Below are positions 33,933 to 46,202 of a stretch of 64,000 bases of DNA, one piece after another (position 1 is the stretch's first letter; each line of letters begins with the position of its first letter). Location of the stretch: contig OZ007569.1 in assembly GCA_963931925.1 (NCBI GenBank), positions 69,017,920 through 69,081,919 on the forward strand, given 5' to 3'. A model generated the notes under the pieces. The model made no database searches, had not been told where the DNA came from, and saw only the letters and a program-made list of their open reading frames with translations. This stretch comes from Onchidella celtica (taxonomy: Eukaryota; Mollusca; Gastropoda; Systellommatophora; Onchidiidae). The position numbers and the translations under genes were made by a program.

Positions 33933-35522
33933 ATGCCAAACAAGTGTGGTGTTGTGAACTGCAACGGCAACTACAACGAATCTAACAAATGCCGTGTGTT
34001 TAAACTACCTGCCGTGTGTTTAAACTACCTAAAGACGAACAAGAAAAACAGAAATGGTTGAACGTTCTCCCCCCAGGTGAGAATTTCGTTGTCGACCCAA
34101 CAAAATTTTTATATTATATGTGAGAGACATTGGCCAGCGGATACACCTATGGTCAAGGTACCAGGTGGACATACTCGGCCCGTGTTGCCACCAAGTATTT
34201 TTAATGTTCCTTCTTCTTGTTTGTCAACACCAAAACCAGCACCACGCGAGCCTAAAGCTGAGGATCAACAGCTGAACTATTTCATCAAGAAAGACAGAAT
34301 CACTTCGTTTTCTGAGTTTTCTCCTGACAAAGAGTTGTTAAAAAAGTATGAAAATCTTCTCATATCTCGTCCAGAAGACAAATTTGTGTGTATTTTCATG
34401 GTGAAAGATTACAGAGAGAGTTTCTTGTCAATAATTGTTCACAACAAATCTACTTTGTGTTCACCTCTTACTCTTTCTGCTTTCAAGAATGGGATTAACG
34501 TGCCTTTGGGTAACATCTTAAGTCCAAACACTGGTCTGTCATCCTACACACAATTCTTTGAGGCTGTGCACTCATCGATTAACTATGACCTTCCTGTGGA
34601 TGGTGTTGTTAAAAAAGTGGCAACGACTCTTCAACAAGTTCAAGCCTAAGAGCCGCCCGTTGAAGCTGCCAAAGGCAAGAAACTCAAATTTCTTACAAGA
34701 CAGCTTCAACTCATATATGACAAGGCATTCTCGGTGGCAGATTATTGCTTTGAATCTTTCCCTCACTGTAATTACCATCAACTGCGTGACTTTCTTGTTC
34801 TCCCAAGTAGACGAAAGCTGCAGTCTATGATCTCTTCTACAGATGCTGACTAAGTACTGGAGAAAACATTTCAGAAAGCAAAGAATGCTCGGCAGAAACA
34901 TTGTTTTTTGATAGTCGATGAAGTGAAAATTCGCCAAAGAGTCGCCTTTTCAGGGGATTTTCCCAATGGCATGTCAAAAAATGACCCAGACTCCAAGGCA
35001 AGCTCTATGTTATGTGCCATGATGAAATGTTTGCATGGTGGACCTAGTGTTATGGTATCTGTTACCCCTGTTCACAACCTAGCAGCTGCCTACCAATTCA
35101 CTGTAGTCAAGGAAGCTGCTGCTGTTGTTGAGAAGACAGGTGGGATTGTTTTAGGGTCCATGACTGACAGTCATAAAATCAATCAGCAATACTGCAAATT
35201 ATTCACAAGAAGAACTGACTTTGAGACTGTCCATCCTTTGAATGATCAGCGAGCTTGGTATTTGTTGTAGGATTCAGTTCACTTGCTGAAGTGTTTATTG
35301 TCAAGCGAAGTAAAAGACTTCATCCAAGAAGTTCCAAGGGGTTGTTTGACTGTCCCACATGTGTGCACATATGAGTTCGTAAGGACTGATTTGTGCTTTG
35401 TGAAGAAATCCAAACATAAAGCATGCTGCCGTCAAAGACTTGTCAACATTCTTTTCACCATGAACACCTACTATGGTTTTGGATTATTTTCTAAACATCT
35501 GCTGCGACGCCTGGCAAAATAA
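33933..35522 (+). pseudogene. P-element (THAP9-like) transposase, broken
   Basis: The ATG at 33933 begins a THAP domain (MPNKCGVVNC), with its CERH end near 34125 and an AVPTIF-like box (LPPSIFNVP) after it. Downstream are P-transposase signatures: VDEVKI (about 34912), GSMTDSHKINQQ and DSVHLLK (about 35271). These features belong to THAP-containing P-type DNA transposases. Damage seen: a 20-bp tandem duplication at 33991-34030 that shifts frame, an apparent extra T in the run 34106-34110, and in-frame stops at 34647, 34851 and 35268. After the N-terminal lesions about 1.4 kb keeps one frame, so decay is moderate. The C-terminal part after about 35525 is not recognisable. Confidence 0.82.
33991..34030 (+). 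repeat. 20-bp perfect tandem duplication in the THAP exon
   Basis: Units 33991-34010 and 34011-34030 are identical. Because 20 is not a multiple of three, the frame shifts and reaches a TGA at 34059. Confidence 0.95.
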
Positions 35523-35929
35523 TTGTTCTTCTGCATGGGATTCATAATTTGGAAAAGGACCATCAAAGAAATTCAGCTCTGTACCAGACCTCCATCAAGA
35601 AGGCACGGCTTGCTGACTAATTTGGGCTTCAACATGGTGAGTTATTTTTCGTTTCTGTTTACAGAGGAACCATTGCTATAAGACTACATAAATGGTCCTG
35701 ATTCATGGAATGGGCTATAATTAAGGTGGTTAAAAAAAATCCAATAAAAAAGGTTGAATTCAAGGTCAAATTGCATGTGTTATTACATACTGAGGCCTTA
35801 TGTCAGAGGTTCTACTGTATGTTATCGTCATTAACTGTGGTAAAACTGCTTTATTTAATGATATTATGTTTGGATGCAACATTGGTTAGTCTTAGGTGTC
35901 ATAATAAGGCTGTAGGTGTCAATAATCAC

Positions 35930-36039
35930 ATAAGAGAAGAGACTGTTTCGAAGCTTTATATTAAAGTAATGAAATTATGGACATGAGTAGTAAGAATTTC
36001 ATTACTTTAATATAAAGCTTCGAAAGTCTCTTCTCTTAT
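35930..36039. repeat. Long hairpin with arms of about 45 bp
   Basis: Arms 35930-35976 and 35995-36039 are reverse complements except for a 2-nt insertion in the left arm; the loop is 18 nt. It lies about 400 bp after the P-transposase remnant, so it may be the 3' end of that element or a separate fold-back insertion. Confidence 0.92.
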
Positions 36040-36902
36040 CTGAGGTCAACTGACTAAAAAAAAAAAGAGGAATTCCTTTCTTTTTTCCCACTCTCTATAA
36101 GAAAAACGTGTGCTTGGGCTGGACATTTCTATTTTACAACAGACGCTATTACCTTCAGACACCCCCCCCCTTCCCCACTCCGACGCAAACAGCCACACAT
36201 TAGAGGTAGATCATCTTTGTCTTTGTTCTATTTCTCCTAGACTGTTTAAATTAGCTCTTTTATTCACGACTTTGCACTAAGGCAATGCAAGTGTCAGATC
36301 AGTATGGCCGGGTTTACCTGCCACTATCTCACCTCCAGATCCAGTTACCTGGCGGTATCAACGGCTATACACCTATGTCCGGACTTGCTCGCCGATATTT
36401 GAGAAGTATTTGTATTTATATTCGTTAATCCTATTTAGGAAAGTTGCCTTAGTGTCACTGCATCCCAGTTACAACTGGGGCAAACACGTCGTCATGACTG
36501 TGCAGCGCCAGTAAGCGTTTTTTGTGTTTTTTTTTTTGGGGGGGGGGGGAGGGAGGGATTGGGGTGTGAAGAGACGAGTGGTAGGGATTAGAGCTAAGTT
36601 AAAAAAAAATAACGTGTTTTATGAAGGCAAGTTTTGCCGTAAGTTCACGACACACATTATCCCGAGGCAATTTATATACTAAAGGGCAATTTTATTTCCA
36701 CTAATGTTGCCCGTATCAAGTGTTAGTGAGTTTTTTTTTTTTTTCTTCCTCCTGTAAAATTGCTCGCAGTGCAGTTAGCCCGGACAAGTAGGCATAAGCC
36801 ATAAAGTGGTGGGGGCTGGCACATTACCTTGGCCTACATAACACAGCAAAGACAGAATGGAGACATCCTCAACATATTGTCTTATAAGGACATAACTTCT
36901 CT
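36040..36902. other. Intergenic, nothing recognised
   Basis: G-rich run at 36538-36563 (G-quadruplex candidate), plus poly(T) and poly(C) runs. No gene. Confidence 0.5.
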
Positions 36903-37288
36903 TGCCCAGTTGAATCCTATTGGGGGGTAGGATCGAGTAGTTCTTGGAAATTGGATTTTTCTCATATTTTCAAGTCCCTGGTCCTATTGGGGGGTAGGAT
37001 CGAGTACCTAGTCTTCTCGGATAAGGACGAAAAAATTCGGAGGGCCCGTGTGCACGTTGCGCACGTTAAAGATACCTTGGCAGTTGGAAATCGTAAAGAG
37101 CAGGCCGAAAGGCCGCTGCCCGGGCAAAATTGAAATTAATAGATTAAAATTTATCTATATCATCTCCCCCCCCCTCCCCCCCCCCCCCCGCCAGAACAAG
37201 AAATAATAAAACAAGTAAAGTGAGGTGTAAATGCCAAGGGCAGCGAACCTCCTAAAATAAAGACCTCAAATTTATGCCCAGTTGAATC
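36903..37288 (+). mobile_element. SINE-like retroelement with 14-bp target duplication
   Basis: TGCCCAGTTGAATC occurs at 36903-36916 and 37275-37288 and flanks a 358-bp element (36917-37274). Its body has the GCGCACGTTAAAGAT box followed by CTTGGCAGTTGGAAA, like a motif I recall from many mollusc and lophotrochozoan repeats. It ends with CCTCCTAAAATAAAGACCTC. A 24-bp segment is repeated inside (36916-36939 and 36983-37006, period 67). No clear pol III A/B box was found. Confidence 0.7.
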
Positions 37289-37863
37289 ATTTCCTTTCTG
37301 AGGAAATATTTAACATTCAAGTGGCGGTGGTAACAATGCAGGCTCTGTGTCGGTGAAATACAAATGTTTTCTCCTAGGTTTTCATTGGTTTTGTTGTTTT
37401 GTTTTCTCTTGTATTGTTTTTTCAATCCAGCACATTTAACGACATTGTCGTACTTATTGTTTGTTCATGTGTGGTTATCGCTGACGTTATCGTCGTTAAT
37501 GTTAAATTCTGGTCATCTCGTTTCAGGGCTGTTGTCGTTACGAACAGTGGAGGACAGACTCGTGTACGGACGTGAACTAATTTTTCTTTTCCTAAACCAA
37601 GACATTCAAGAGCAAGACATTTATTGATATTTTCCATTTTGTCGCTTGAGCTCTGACAGAAAAGCTAAAGACACACTGCAGCAATCAAAAGATGAGGAAG
37701 GGAAGAGCAACGTGCGAACAAGGATGAAATCTGGCACCGTCCGTATAATAGTTCTCGGAATGAAGACATTGCGCATAAACTGATGTACATGCTATTAACG
37801 TCTGTTATCTATCATCAACATTCGAATCACTTCAGAGTCTGATATATATAGTAATATATAGCC
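37289..37863. other. Intergenic, nothing recognised
   Basis: No supported ORF. Unremarkable composition. Confidence 0.5.
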
Positions 37864-38034
37864 GTAATATTACCAGACTAAAGTTGCATTATTATTGCAT
37901 ATATTATATATTATATATATTACCTTGCTGCTCTATCATACTGGAAAATTTGTGACACGTCACGTATTTTTCTACCATTAATTCAAAATGATAATATATG
38001 CAATAACAATACAGCCTTAGTCTGGTAATATTAC
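37864..38034. mobile_element. 171-bp MITE with 18-bp perfect TIRs
   Basis: GTAATATTACCAGACTAA (37864-37881) is exactly complementary to 38017-38034. Complementarity continues imperfectly inward through TTGCAT/ATGCAA blocks. Target duplication is uncertain because the flanks are AT-rich. Superfamily unknown. Confidence 0.7.
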
Positions 38035-41000
38035 TGCTCAATTCTCTTCGACAACGTTGTGGAAGCTTCTGGGATTTTGGCATGATAACTGAACCGAATG
38101 ATATAATTCTGCTCTATCCCACCATCTGTTGTTCCCTCACCTTTAAACTGCTTTCCGCGCATTTTTAGTTAAGATATTTGTAACTTACACGACTTGGAAT
38201 AGTTATTACCTAAACAAAAAAATAAAACGGTCACATTACCCTGAAACGAGGTTTCGCAAAAAAAAAAAAGACAAATATTGTCTTTTTCGTGGCATATACT
38301 TTCTTTCCGTGTATTTTCTGTCATTATTACTCCACCCATTGGCCTCGTAAAATATTGCCTTACATTACCAACAGTATTGGCAAATCATTATGTAGGTTTC
38401 TAGGTTAGTGCTAAATTAACAGCTGTAGAAGATGTTATCATATTTATTTAAAAACTTTCGTGTTAGACCAAACTGACAATATCTGTGGATTATTCCCAAA
38501 AAAATGTTATTGTGCCATAAACACACACACACACACACATACACAGAAAAGGAGGCCAGAATTGTGGGTTTTTTTTTTTCCTAAAGCCACCACCTGGCCA
38601 AATTTCGTCCAGTTTGCTGAGATATCAATGTCGTCAACAATACAAGAATTTGGGTTTCAACCCTTCAAAATCGTATTATTTGAAAAAAAAACAAATAGTG
38701 GTAGGAGAATAATTGTTGCGCAATTTTTGCCTCCCCTTTTTTTTCTCTTTGCTACAGCCTGAATAACCGTACCGAGAGGTCTAAAATTAATTTCCTTGAG
38801 TGTCAACTAATCTAACGCTGTTGCCTTTGTATCGGTCTATTGTGTCAAGTTCTAGGTAATCTTTTCAAATGTTGTTGTGACGATAAAATACAACACTCAT
38901 TTTCTGGATCTCTCTGATAACCCAGGATAAACTGCCAAACAAAAAAAAAAATTTAAAATATACAGCGTTACAGCTAAAATAACAATAATAAATTAAAAAA
39001 CAATCCGGTCAGATTTATCGCCCCAAACATCCCGTCCTCCTGAAAGGACAACGACAACAAGATTCAAAAAAGAAACAAAAAATGAAATAAAAAATTATTG
39101 CTACACAGTGCCAAATGTGGGAAATCTCAATCAATTAAAAGTATGCTCTGCTGTGGGAGAGGAACGGCCGATAAAGGCACCAAACTGTTGGTGTGAACGG
39201 TGTGCGTCAGAACAGAATAAAATGATAATATAGAACCAATCTGAGAGATCTCAAATGAGGAGACAAAGATCGTTGGAAGTTGACAGATTTCTTTTTTTTG
39301 TTGTTGTTGCTTTTTTTTATCGGCATGCGTAAATACCGTCAAGCCTATACACTGCATTAACACTGCACAAGCATGTCGTGCCAAGGATATTTCAATACAA
39401 CTCACAAAAACTCTTGAAGATTGAAGGTTTCTCCAATTCAATTAGAATATTTGATATTGTACCATTCGTACATAATAATAATAATAATAATAATAATATG
39501 ATTATATACTTTTTGTTTTTCCTACAGGCGTAATTAAAACAGGATTTACACTAGACCGTTGTATGTTTGTTATTATATTTTAACCTTATCGCGTCTTACG
39601 GCTCACGCATTTCACCTTCACTTTGAATAGGCTTATTCCATGGTAATTATTTCCTGTATATGCCATCATTAATAAAATTATCAACAGCAACATTATGATA
39701 CTGCTATACACATTTCTCTACTCATTATCATCGACATCGCCACCTTCTCGTTGCCGACATCACCACTATCAACACAAGAGAGAACACTAGCACCAGCAGC
39801 GCCACCAACAATATCATCAACATCAACATTATGACACTCTTAAACAAATTTCCCGAGTCAACAATCAACTCGACACTCACCATTTAGTTCTCCCACACCT
39901 ACTTTGCCCTGCATACACGCAGGACCTGAGAACTTCCCTTCCCTTCTCCTCACCCACCCCTCCAACTTTTTATGTTTTTGGTTTGCCTTAACTGACTGTC
40001 ACTCTGACTGCCACTCATTTCGTTTCTCTTCACCATGGCACTTATAACCCAACACTTTCTAGTCTCACTAATATCCAAAATGTCTATGTGACAGTCAGTG
40101 TTACCTCTGGCAGTCTACAGATTGAACCATAAATTCCCTATCTACATAAACACTTGCTGCTCTCCACCACAAATTCAGATATCACGGATACAAAGATTAA
40201 AGAATGTGGTGAACAAAGGAGAATTGTCTTTGTTCAGTGTTTACACAACCTACGGTGAGTTTGGTGGTTTCGGGAAATTATATCAATAAAACAGTCAAGA
40301 TAAGCTCCCGGTGATTGATGTTTCAACCAGATCTTTCTTGCAATGGATTCCCTCTTGACGGTTCAGAACTTTTAACTGCCACTCTAGAAGGCTTAGGCCA
40401 ATCAGACATCAAAACAAATGGAATCATTGTAGAAATTTAAATAACAAGTTGAAAGGGTGTGACCTGCATTTTGAAAGCAATTATGACAATAGGAACAGTT
40501 ATGTTCCATTAAAGTTCAGTTGCAAAGCTTGAAACTTTGGAACTGTTCATTATCTCAGTTCACCGACAAATATGTTTCTTCTATTCATTACATGAAGGGG
40601 AAACACCAATCTAATGTCTCTATAGCTATAGACATTCCTGGGGAAGATCTGACAAAACACGCAGGGTTTGTCCCAGAAATGCAATCTTAATTCACAAAGC
40701 GTTGTTGTTGTTGCTCTTGTCGACAGCGTTATCTCGTTGTTTAACAACCAATAACTGTTTCCTGAAACTCCGGTAACTTCAAGTGGGCTCTTGATTCGGC
40801 GACAGACTTAATGTAGCGTTACAAACTTGTTGAATTGTAATTTGCATAAGAAAACCGAAAATAATGTTAAAAATATTTCTGTTAAATTCAAAATGCATCC
40901 TAGGATGTTAAGCATGGTGTAAGAAAGACCAAGCAAAAAAATGCATTCATCAACAGGCCCTTCAACCCCTACCCGTCCCTTATTTTGCATACATTTCTCT

Positions 41001-41884
41001 CCATCACTTCCATGAAAGTTACAGACTGAACTAGAAGTAATGGATTCAGGCCTAGGCTCGGGATATAGAATTTAATGTTAAACATGCATAGTTTTGTGTT
41101 GTAGGTGAATATCATGAATGAAATTTTTTCCTACACGTATCAAGAAAAGAATAACTTTTTCAATGTAGCTGTGTTGTTACATAAGGCATACTTTACTCCA
41201 CAGAGAGAGACAGAGAGAGAGTGTATGAGAGAGAAAAGAGAGACAGAGAGAGAGAGAGAGAGAAAGAGAAAGGGAGGGGGAGAGAGAGAAAGAGACATTA
41301 TTTTGCTGTATACATAATTTTAGCGGTAAGAATAAAAACTGTCCGTTGCAGATTAACAGAAAGAATACCTGTATCAGAAAATCATTAGATGTGGTGTTGA
41401 AAATATGGAGGTGAAAAATAAAAATGAAGACGTCAGGGGAAATTAATGCGAACTTACTCCATACTGTTCTTTTTTCAAAGGCACATTTAATATTCAAAGA
41501 TGAAAAGGGAAGGAAGAGAGGGGGGTGGGGGTGGGGTTGTATGACTATGAGAAAGCTGGGAGATAAACGTGCACGATTTACAGCATAATATAAAATGTTC
41601 CTATAACCCATTGTGGGGATCTCATCATTAATTATATCTTCATACAGTTCATGAAAAATAAATATGAAATAATCAACTGATTAAAGACATTAAATGGGGG
41701 ATTTATGTTTCATTAACTGATAATTCATTCTGAATCATGAATCAGTCTAAACGAAAAAAAGGTTTGGTTGGGAAATCCATATTATAGAAAACTTCCCCAA
41801 TTTTTAACAAGAAAAACCGCCTCTCATGCAGTCGGGACTTGTCTGGACTTTTACACGTGCTTTCCTCGTGAAGATTCTTCTGGA
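38035..41884. other. Intergenic with simple repeats
   Basis: (AC)n at 38521-38541, (AAT)n at 39472-39497 and a GA-rich tract at 41203-41297. Short ORFs show no domains. No supported gene. Confidence 0.5.
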
Positions 41885-41975
41885 GCTTGAAGTGGTGAGC
41901 TCCGAAGCACGTGATCGGTTATGTTTGCTGTCCGCATTGCAGATAAACATGCAGCACACCCTAAAGCTCTGCACA
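41885..41975 (+). repeat. Dispersed repeat also at 32545-32665
   Basis: Shares GAAGCAC.TGA.CG..TATGTTTGC and a following TTGCAGA.AAA.ATG block, ending CAA[AG]TTCTAA-like, with the earlier copy. Both lie next to hAT-like or THAP-like remnants. Family unknown. Confidence 0.55.
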
Positions 41976-41982
41976 AAGTTCT

Positions 41983-43510
41983 AACTCACTGGATCTCAAA
42001 GGGGGCTATATCGCCCCCTGAACGAGATTTTCAATATGAGGGGGCGAAAATGTCAAAATGGGCGACGGGGAGTGGGGCGGGGGGCAAAAACGAGAAAAGA
42101 TGGCCATGGGGGTGGGGTAAAAAAAAAACGTGAGGCATGGGGGGATTGAAATTAATGTTTTCCTAACTAGGAATTACAGTTTTGCAAAATATTTTGACCA
42201 AAATTTCGGTCATTTTTAGTCCAAAACGAAATTATCTATGACCATTGTTAGAAAAAAAAATTCTGTCAAGAACGTGCTGTTCAATTTCCTTGATCATTCA
42301 GTAATATGTATATTATGATAAACAGGTGAAGGATTACTTGAAAGAGAAAGTAATGCCTTTGGCCAACATAATTTCTGTTGCAACATCTTGTCAATACCTG
42401 TCAATGATGGGCTGGCATCAAAGCTTCATAGACTTCATAAAAATGGACGTGCTGGATGTTCTCGAGCACGAAAAATTTGAGCGAATTTTTATACACAGGT
42501 CCCTTGTTTGTTAGTGAGTAACTGATTTTACACTTTTTGAAGCTGTTTGGAGCAATGCAGAAGTCTTCTTTTTTTTTTTTTTTAGCAAAAGGACTCGGCA
42601 TGGCAGCCTGTGGGGAGAGGGAAAGAATACAGTAGCTGCCTGCATGTTAAACATTTTGTGCCAAGTTTAATGAAGTGAACTTTAAAGGCAACAATATCAG
42701 TCTAAATGCAAACCATACCCTGTCAATTTTCACCACTAATCTGGATTTGTGGGACGGGCGTGAATCGTTCACTTTACTGAAGTTGGCAAGGTGAAACACA
42801 GGCGATTTCAAGACCTGCGAGATCACTGTGTCCTTGAGTGGGCTATGAATCCTTATCAGTACCATGCACCTACAACGCCCAGGCATTTGCAAGAAGAATT
42901 GTTAGATTTCCAGTTGTGCAACGAGGGTCAAGTCATTTTCAAACACGAGAGCTACAGAGTTTTTCCGGATAAAGCAGCAGAACATCTATACTTCCCTCTG
43001 GAAGGACGTTCCGCTTCCCTCTAGTGGCCTTTTCGCCCATATTTTTTTCTATTTTATAGGAAACCGATCAAGTGCAGCATAATGACCTCTGAAAAAAAGA
43101 AACAGTCTTCAGATTTATAAGGGGGGAATCTGCGTTTGCTTCTCACAGATACCGACACTACATAGTTGATCTCAGCATACCAACCACAGGAAAGTCACCG
43201 ACTTGTTAACAGTACATGTACGTGGGTTATATGAACAGGTATAGCCAATTGTTGAGGTTGTTGGTGCATTTGATGAAAGACATTTTCTATTTTTGTTTAT
43301 AATATATATCTGAATAATCAGTAAGACAAGTGTCGTTACAAAAGCTTGGAAAACCTGAAGATAATAGCATTTCTAGTTTGTGCACCTTTGCATGTATGTT
43401 AGATTAGGGTAACTCTGGGCTGGGTGCGGTGGGGGTGGGGGGAGGGATGAGAGAAAATTTGAACCCCAAAAGGGTGGGAGGGTTCTGAAATGGTTGAAAA
43501 CCGTTTTATA
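41983..43510 (+). mobile_element. Decayed hAT (Charlie/ZBED-like) transposon
   Basis: The left end CACTGGATCTCAAAGGGGG resembles hAT termini (CAGTGGTTCTCAA). The right side near 43490-43505 reads GGTTGAAAACCG, the matching inverted form, again beside G-rich DNA. Transposase-like coding sequence lies between (42640-43024). Both termini are weak, so the boundaries are provisional. Confidence 0.4.
42640..43024 (+). pseudogene. hAT transposase C-terminal remnant
   Basis: The clean part (42791-43024) reads RRFQDLRDH...EWAMNPYQ...HLQEELLDFQLCNEG, matching the FxDF..LNPF....LQEELIDLQ pattern of ZBED/SCAND3-like hAT transposases just before the dimerisation region. Upstream about 150 bp continue in a shifted frame. 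The catalytic N-terminal part and the hAT-C end are missing, so it cannot be active. Confidence 0.5.
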
Positions 43511-44800
43511 TCTGTACATTTTGCCCTGAAATTATCTCCACACATGCCTTGATCCATTACCATTTCATAGAAGGATGTTTATAATTATGATATGAGTCAG
43601 TTAATAGGCTTCATTAATTTTTACCAAAAATTCCCAAGTTCTGTGACCATAACCTTGCTCTTAAGTGAAACAAACATTGCATTTCGTACTTGTCAGTTGA
43701 TATGAGTAGTCTGAGCTTTACTCATGGCCAATTGTTTGCCTCACCGTCTCCACTCACCACTCGATCTATGGCTGACCTACATTCAAGTACCTTGTTTTGT
43801 ACAATTCAAACACTGTCTCTTCCACTCCCACTCAAATTTCTGTGTATAAGTGCTTATGTGGGCGTGCCAATTTTAAGTGTGGATGACATGGGTTTTCATT
43901 GCTCGCACGATATTTTCCAGTGACAGCCGGAAAGGGATTGGGTGGGGGTTGGGGGGGGGGGGTTATTACTCCAGTCGCCGTCCATGACCCAAATAAACTA
44001 AAAGCTTTACACAGCGTACTTTGTGAACTTTGTGTTGTTGCAAATATTGGCTAAAGATTTTTATATGTCCCAAAGTCCCTGGATTTAATTAGCCACCCCA
44101 CTGTGTACAAGGTTGATGTGCTCTTATAAGTTTATATTGCTTGTTACCGAGGCAGAAATCGTATAAAATATCTGTGAAGTGTGTCTGCCTACTGTATCAG
44201 CTAAAGCATCAGGATATGTCGATCTCCCCATGAATCCTTGAGGAGAAATGGAAGGCAGCCACATTCAGCAGATTATCAATGAACCTGCAAGCTCTTCACA
44301 CCCATGATAATCAGACAAAATTCCAAGATTGTCACTAAACGATGTATTCGGAACAACAGGAGCAAGTCAGAAACACACCAAGGCAGTTCTGTTCCTCCAC
44401 CAATGACTTCGATTAAATCTAAAGTTTACATAAATTGTTCTTAGATAGTAACCAAGTTGCTTAAAGAAGGGTTTTCCATATCTATTATATATTTCAGTAA
44501 CTTGCAACTTTTGGCATGACTAACTGACCAAACTAGACACTCTTCAGACCTTAAATTTGGCAGGAAGGTGGCAACTGGGATAAGGAAGATGATGGCTATA
44601 ATTAAAAGTTGTTTACTTCAAGCATGTATTTTTAAAAAACAACAATGTTTATTGCTATGTAACATCTGTATTTTTGCATGTTTGTTTCATTATATACAGT
44701 ACCGTGCATGTCATAAAAAATAACCGCATCAAGCGTTCAGTTTGGCGCGTAGTTTTCTGGTGCGCATGAGTTCTGAAGCAAGACTGTAGTTTATTACTTT
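43511..44800. other. Intergenic, nothing recognised
   Basis: G-rich run at 43950-43962; no supported gene or repeat family. Confidence 0.5.
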
Positions 44801-44938
<138 letters not shown>

Positions 44939-44953
44939 ACATGATTGTTTATT

Positions 44954-44980
44954 CCGGGCAATGCCCGGTAGGTCATCTAG
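44954..44980 (+). mobile_element. Helitron 3' terminus
   Basis: Stem CCGGGC (44954-44959), loop AAT, stem GCCCGG (44963-44968), 8-nt spacer, then CTAG (44977-44980) and T. This is the diagnostic Helitron 3' end (hairpin then CTRR-T). The body lies upstream, probably including the GA tract, but its 5' end was not found. No Rep/helicase gene is in the window. Confidence 0.75.
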
Positions 44981-45380
44981 TCATACTATAATTGAGCTAG
45001 AAGGTGAACCTGTAAGCAGCTAAAACTTCACGTCCTCGCCATCAAAAATTATGAAACATGGTGTACTGCTTCAATTTTTGACGAAGAGTTACGTGGACAC
45101 ATTCATTTTGAACAAAAATCAGTCTTGACTATTATTTGCATAAAATTAAAAATTGAGCCGCAGAAACAGAGACACATTTTCGTGGATGGAACCGAAAAGT
45201 GTGGCCAGAAATTGCGCTGTACGTCACAATTTACACATTGCCCACGGAAAGTTAACTTATCACATCAGTGTATTTTGCATCGAATCCAAGTGCCATGACA
45301 AATGTGACTTAGATCTAGATATACGGCTGGGCTTGCTACCAGGAAAAGTTTGCAAGATTTATCTTGCGCGGGACGGCTAG
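44981..45380 (+). mobile_element. Non-autonomous Helitron (400 bp)
   Basis: Starts TCATACTATAATTGAG immediately after the CTAG of the preceding Helitron. It ends with hairpin GCAAGAT/ATCTTGC (45352-45367), a 9-nt spacer and CTAG (45377-45380), followed by T. Its first 200 bp align from base 1 with 58349-58575, which independently fixes the 5' TC end. It has no coding capacity. Confidence 0.78.
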
Positions 45381-45527
45381 TATACCATAATGCCAGAAAT
45401 GTAATAAAAACAATGACTTCAGTGGATACAGAAAGATTCATGTACGTAGAAAAAGTGACACCCACCCTTCTCGGAAAATAAAATGGCAGGAAGTTTGAGA
45501 TGTGGTAGTGTAAGGAAATTGTACTAT

Positions 45528-45597
<70 letters not shown>

Positions 45598-45970
45598 TCT
45601 CTCTCCCTCACTGTATGATTCCTCCACTGATTGCAGCATGCCCATTTTCGCAGAAAATTGGTGGTGTCTGGAAGGCTGGAGGGTGAGCCGCGGGGGCTAA
45701 AACATGTATTGTGAATTTATTTTGGGTCTCAGAAAGGGGGAAGGTAGCATGTGGTGAGCTTGAACCTCGAGAAGAAATTTACGAGTCTAGCGACCTCACT
45801 ACCCGTCAAAAGATGGGGTGGGAGGGGGATATTTATTCAAGGCTGGGGTTTTCCCAACCGATGTTTTATGAAAGATGTTGCGTGAATGGCAGAAATCACA
45901 TATTGTGGATTCGCAGAAATCACAATCCTTTTCCCAGAAAATGTGTAAAACGTTTCATACGCCGCCTCCA
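45381..45970. other. Intergenic with (TC)n(AC)n microsatellite
   Basis: (TC)n at 45532-45579 passes into (AC)n at 45579-45597. The rest is unrecognised. Confidence 0.6.
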
Positions 45971-46202
45971 TTACGTCACTGAAGACACGTGAGTCTGCTT
46001 AAACAGAGTTATATAAGAGAACAGTTTTAGGCTGAGGCCCCAGAGAAACCAGAGAGGACCTCAAGCCGACAAAGAAGGACAGGCTTCATCAGTCTTCTGG
46101 GGTATCGCTTTAATTCTTGAAAGACTGTAGCTCGCAGCAAGTCAGTTCTCCGTCCCTTTGTACTTTTCGCCATCAGCAACACCGTGCTTTCAAGACAAAC
46201 AG
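45971..46202 (+). promoter_or_regulatory. Candidate core promoter and non-coding first exon
   Basis: TTACGTCA (45971-45978, CRE-like), CACGTG E-box (45986-45991) and TATATAAG (46010-46017) occur in promoter-like order. They are followed by a less AT-rich stretch ending CAAACAG|GTAGGC at 46202/46203, a good splice donor. No coding exon was found downstream, so the gene, if real, would continue by a long intron. Chance co-occurrence is possible. Confidence 0.3.

Noticed and set aside
37865..37873. TAATATTAC, identical to the replication-origin nonanucleotide of some circular ssDNA viruses
   Set aside because: It lies inside the MITE terminal repeat in AT-rich DNA, with no stem-loop origin or Rep gene nearby, so it is coincidence.
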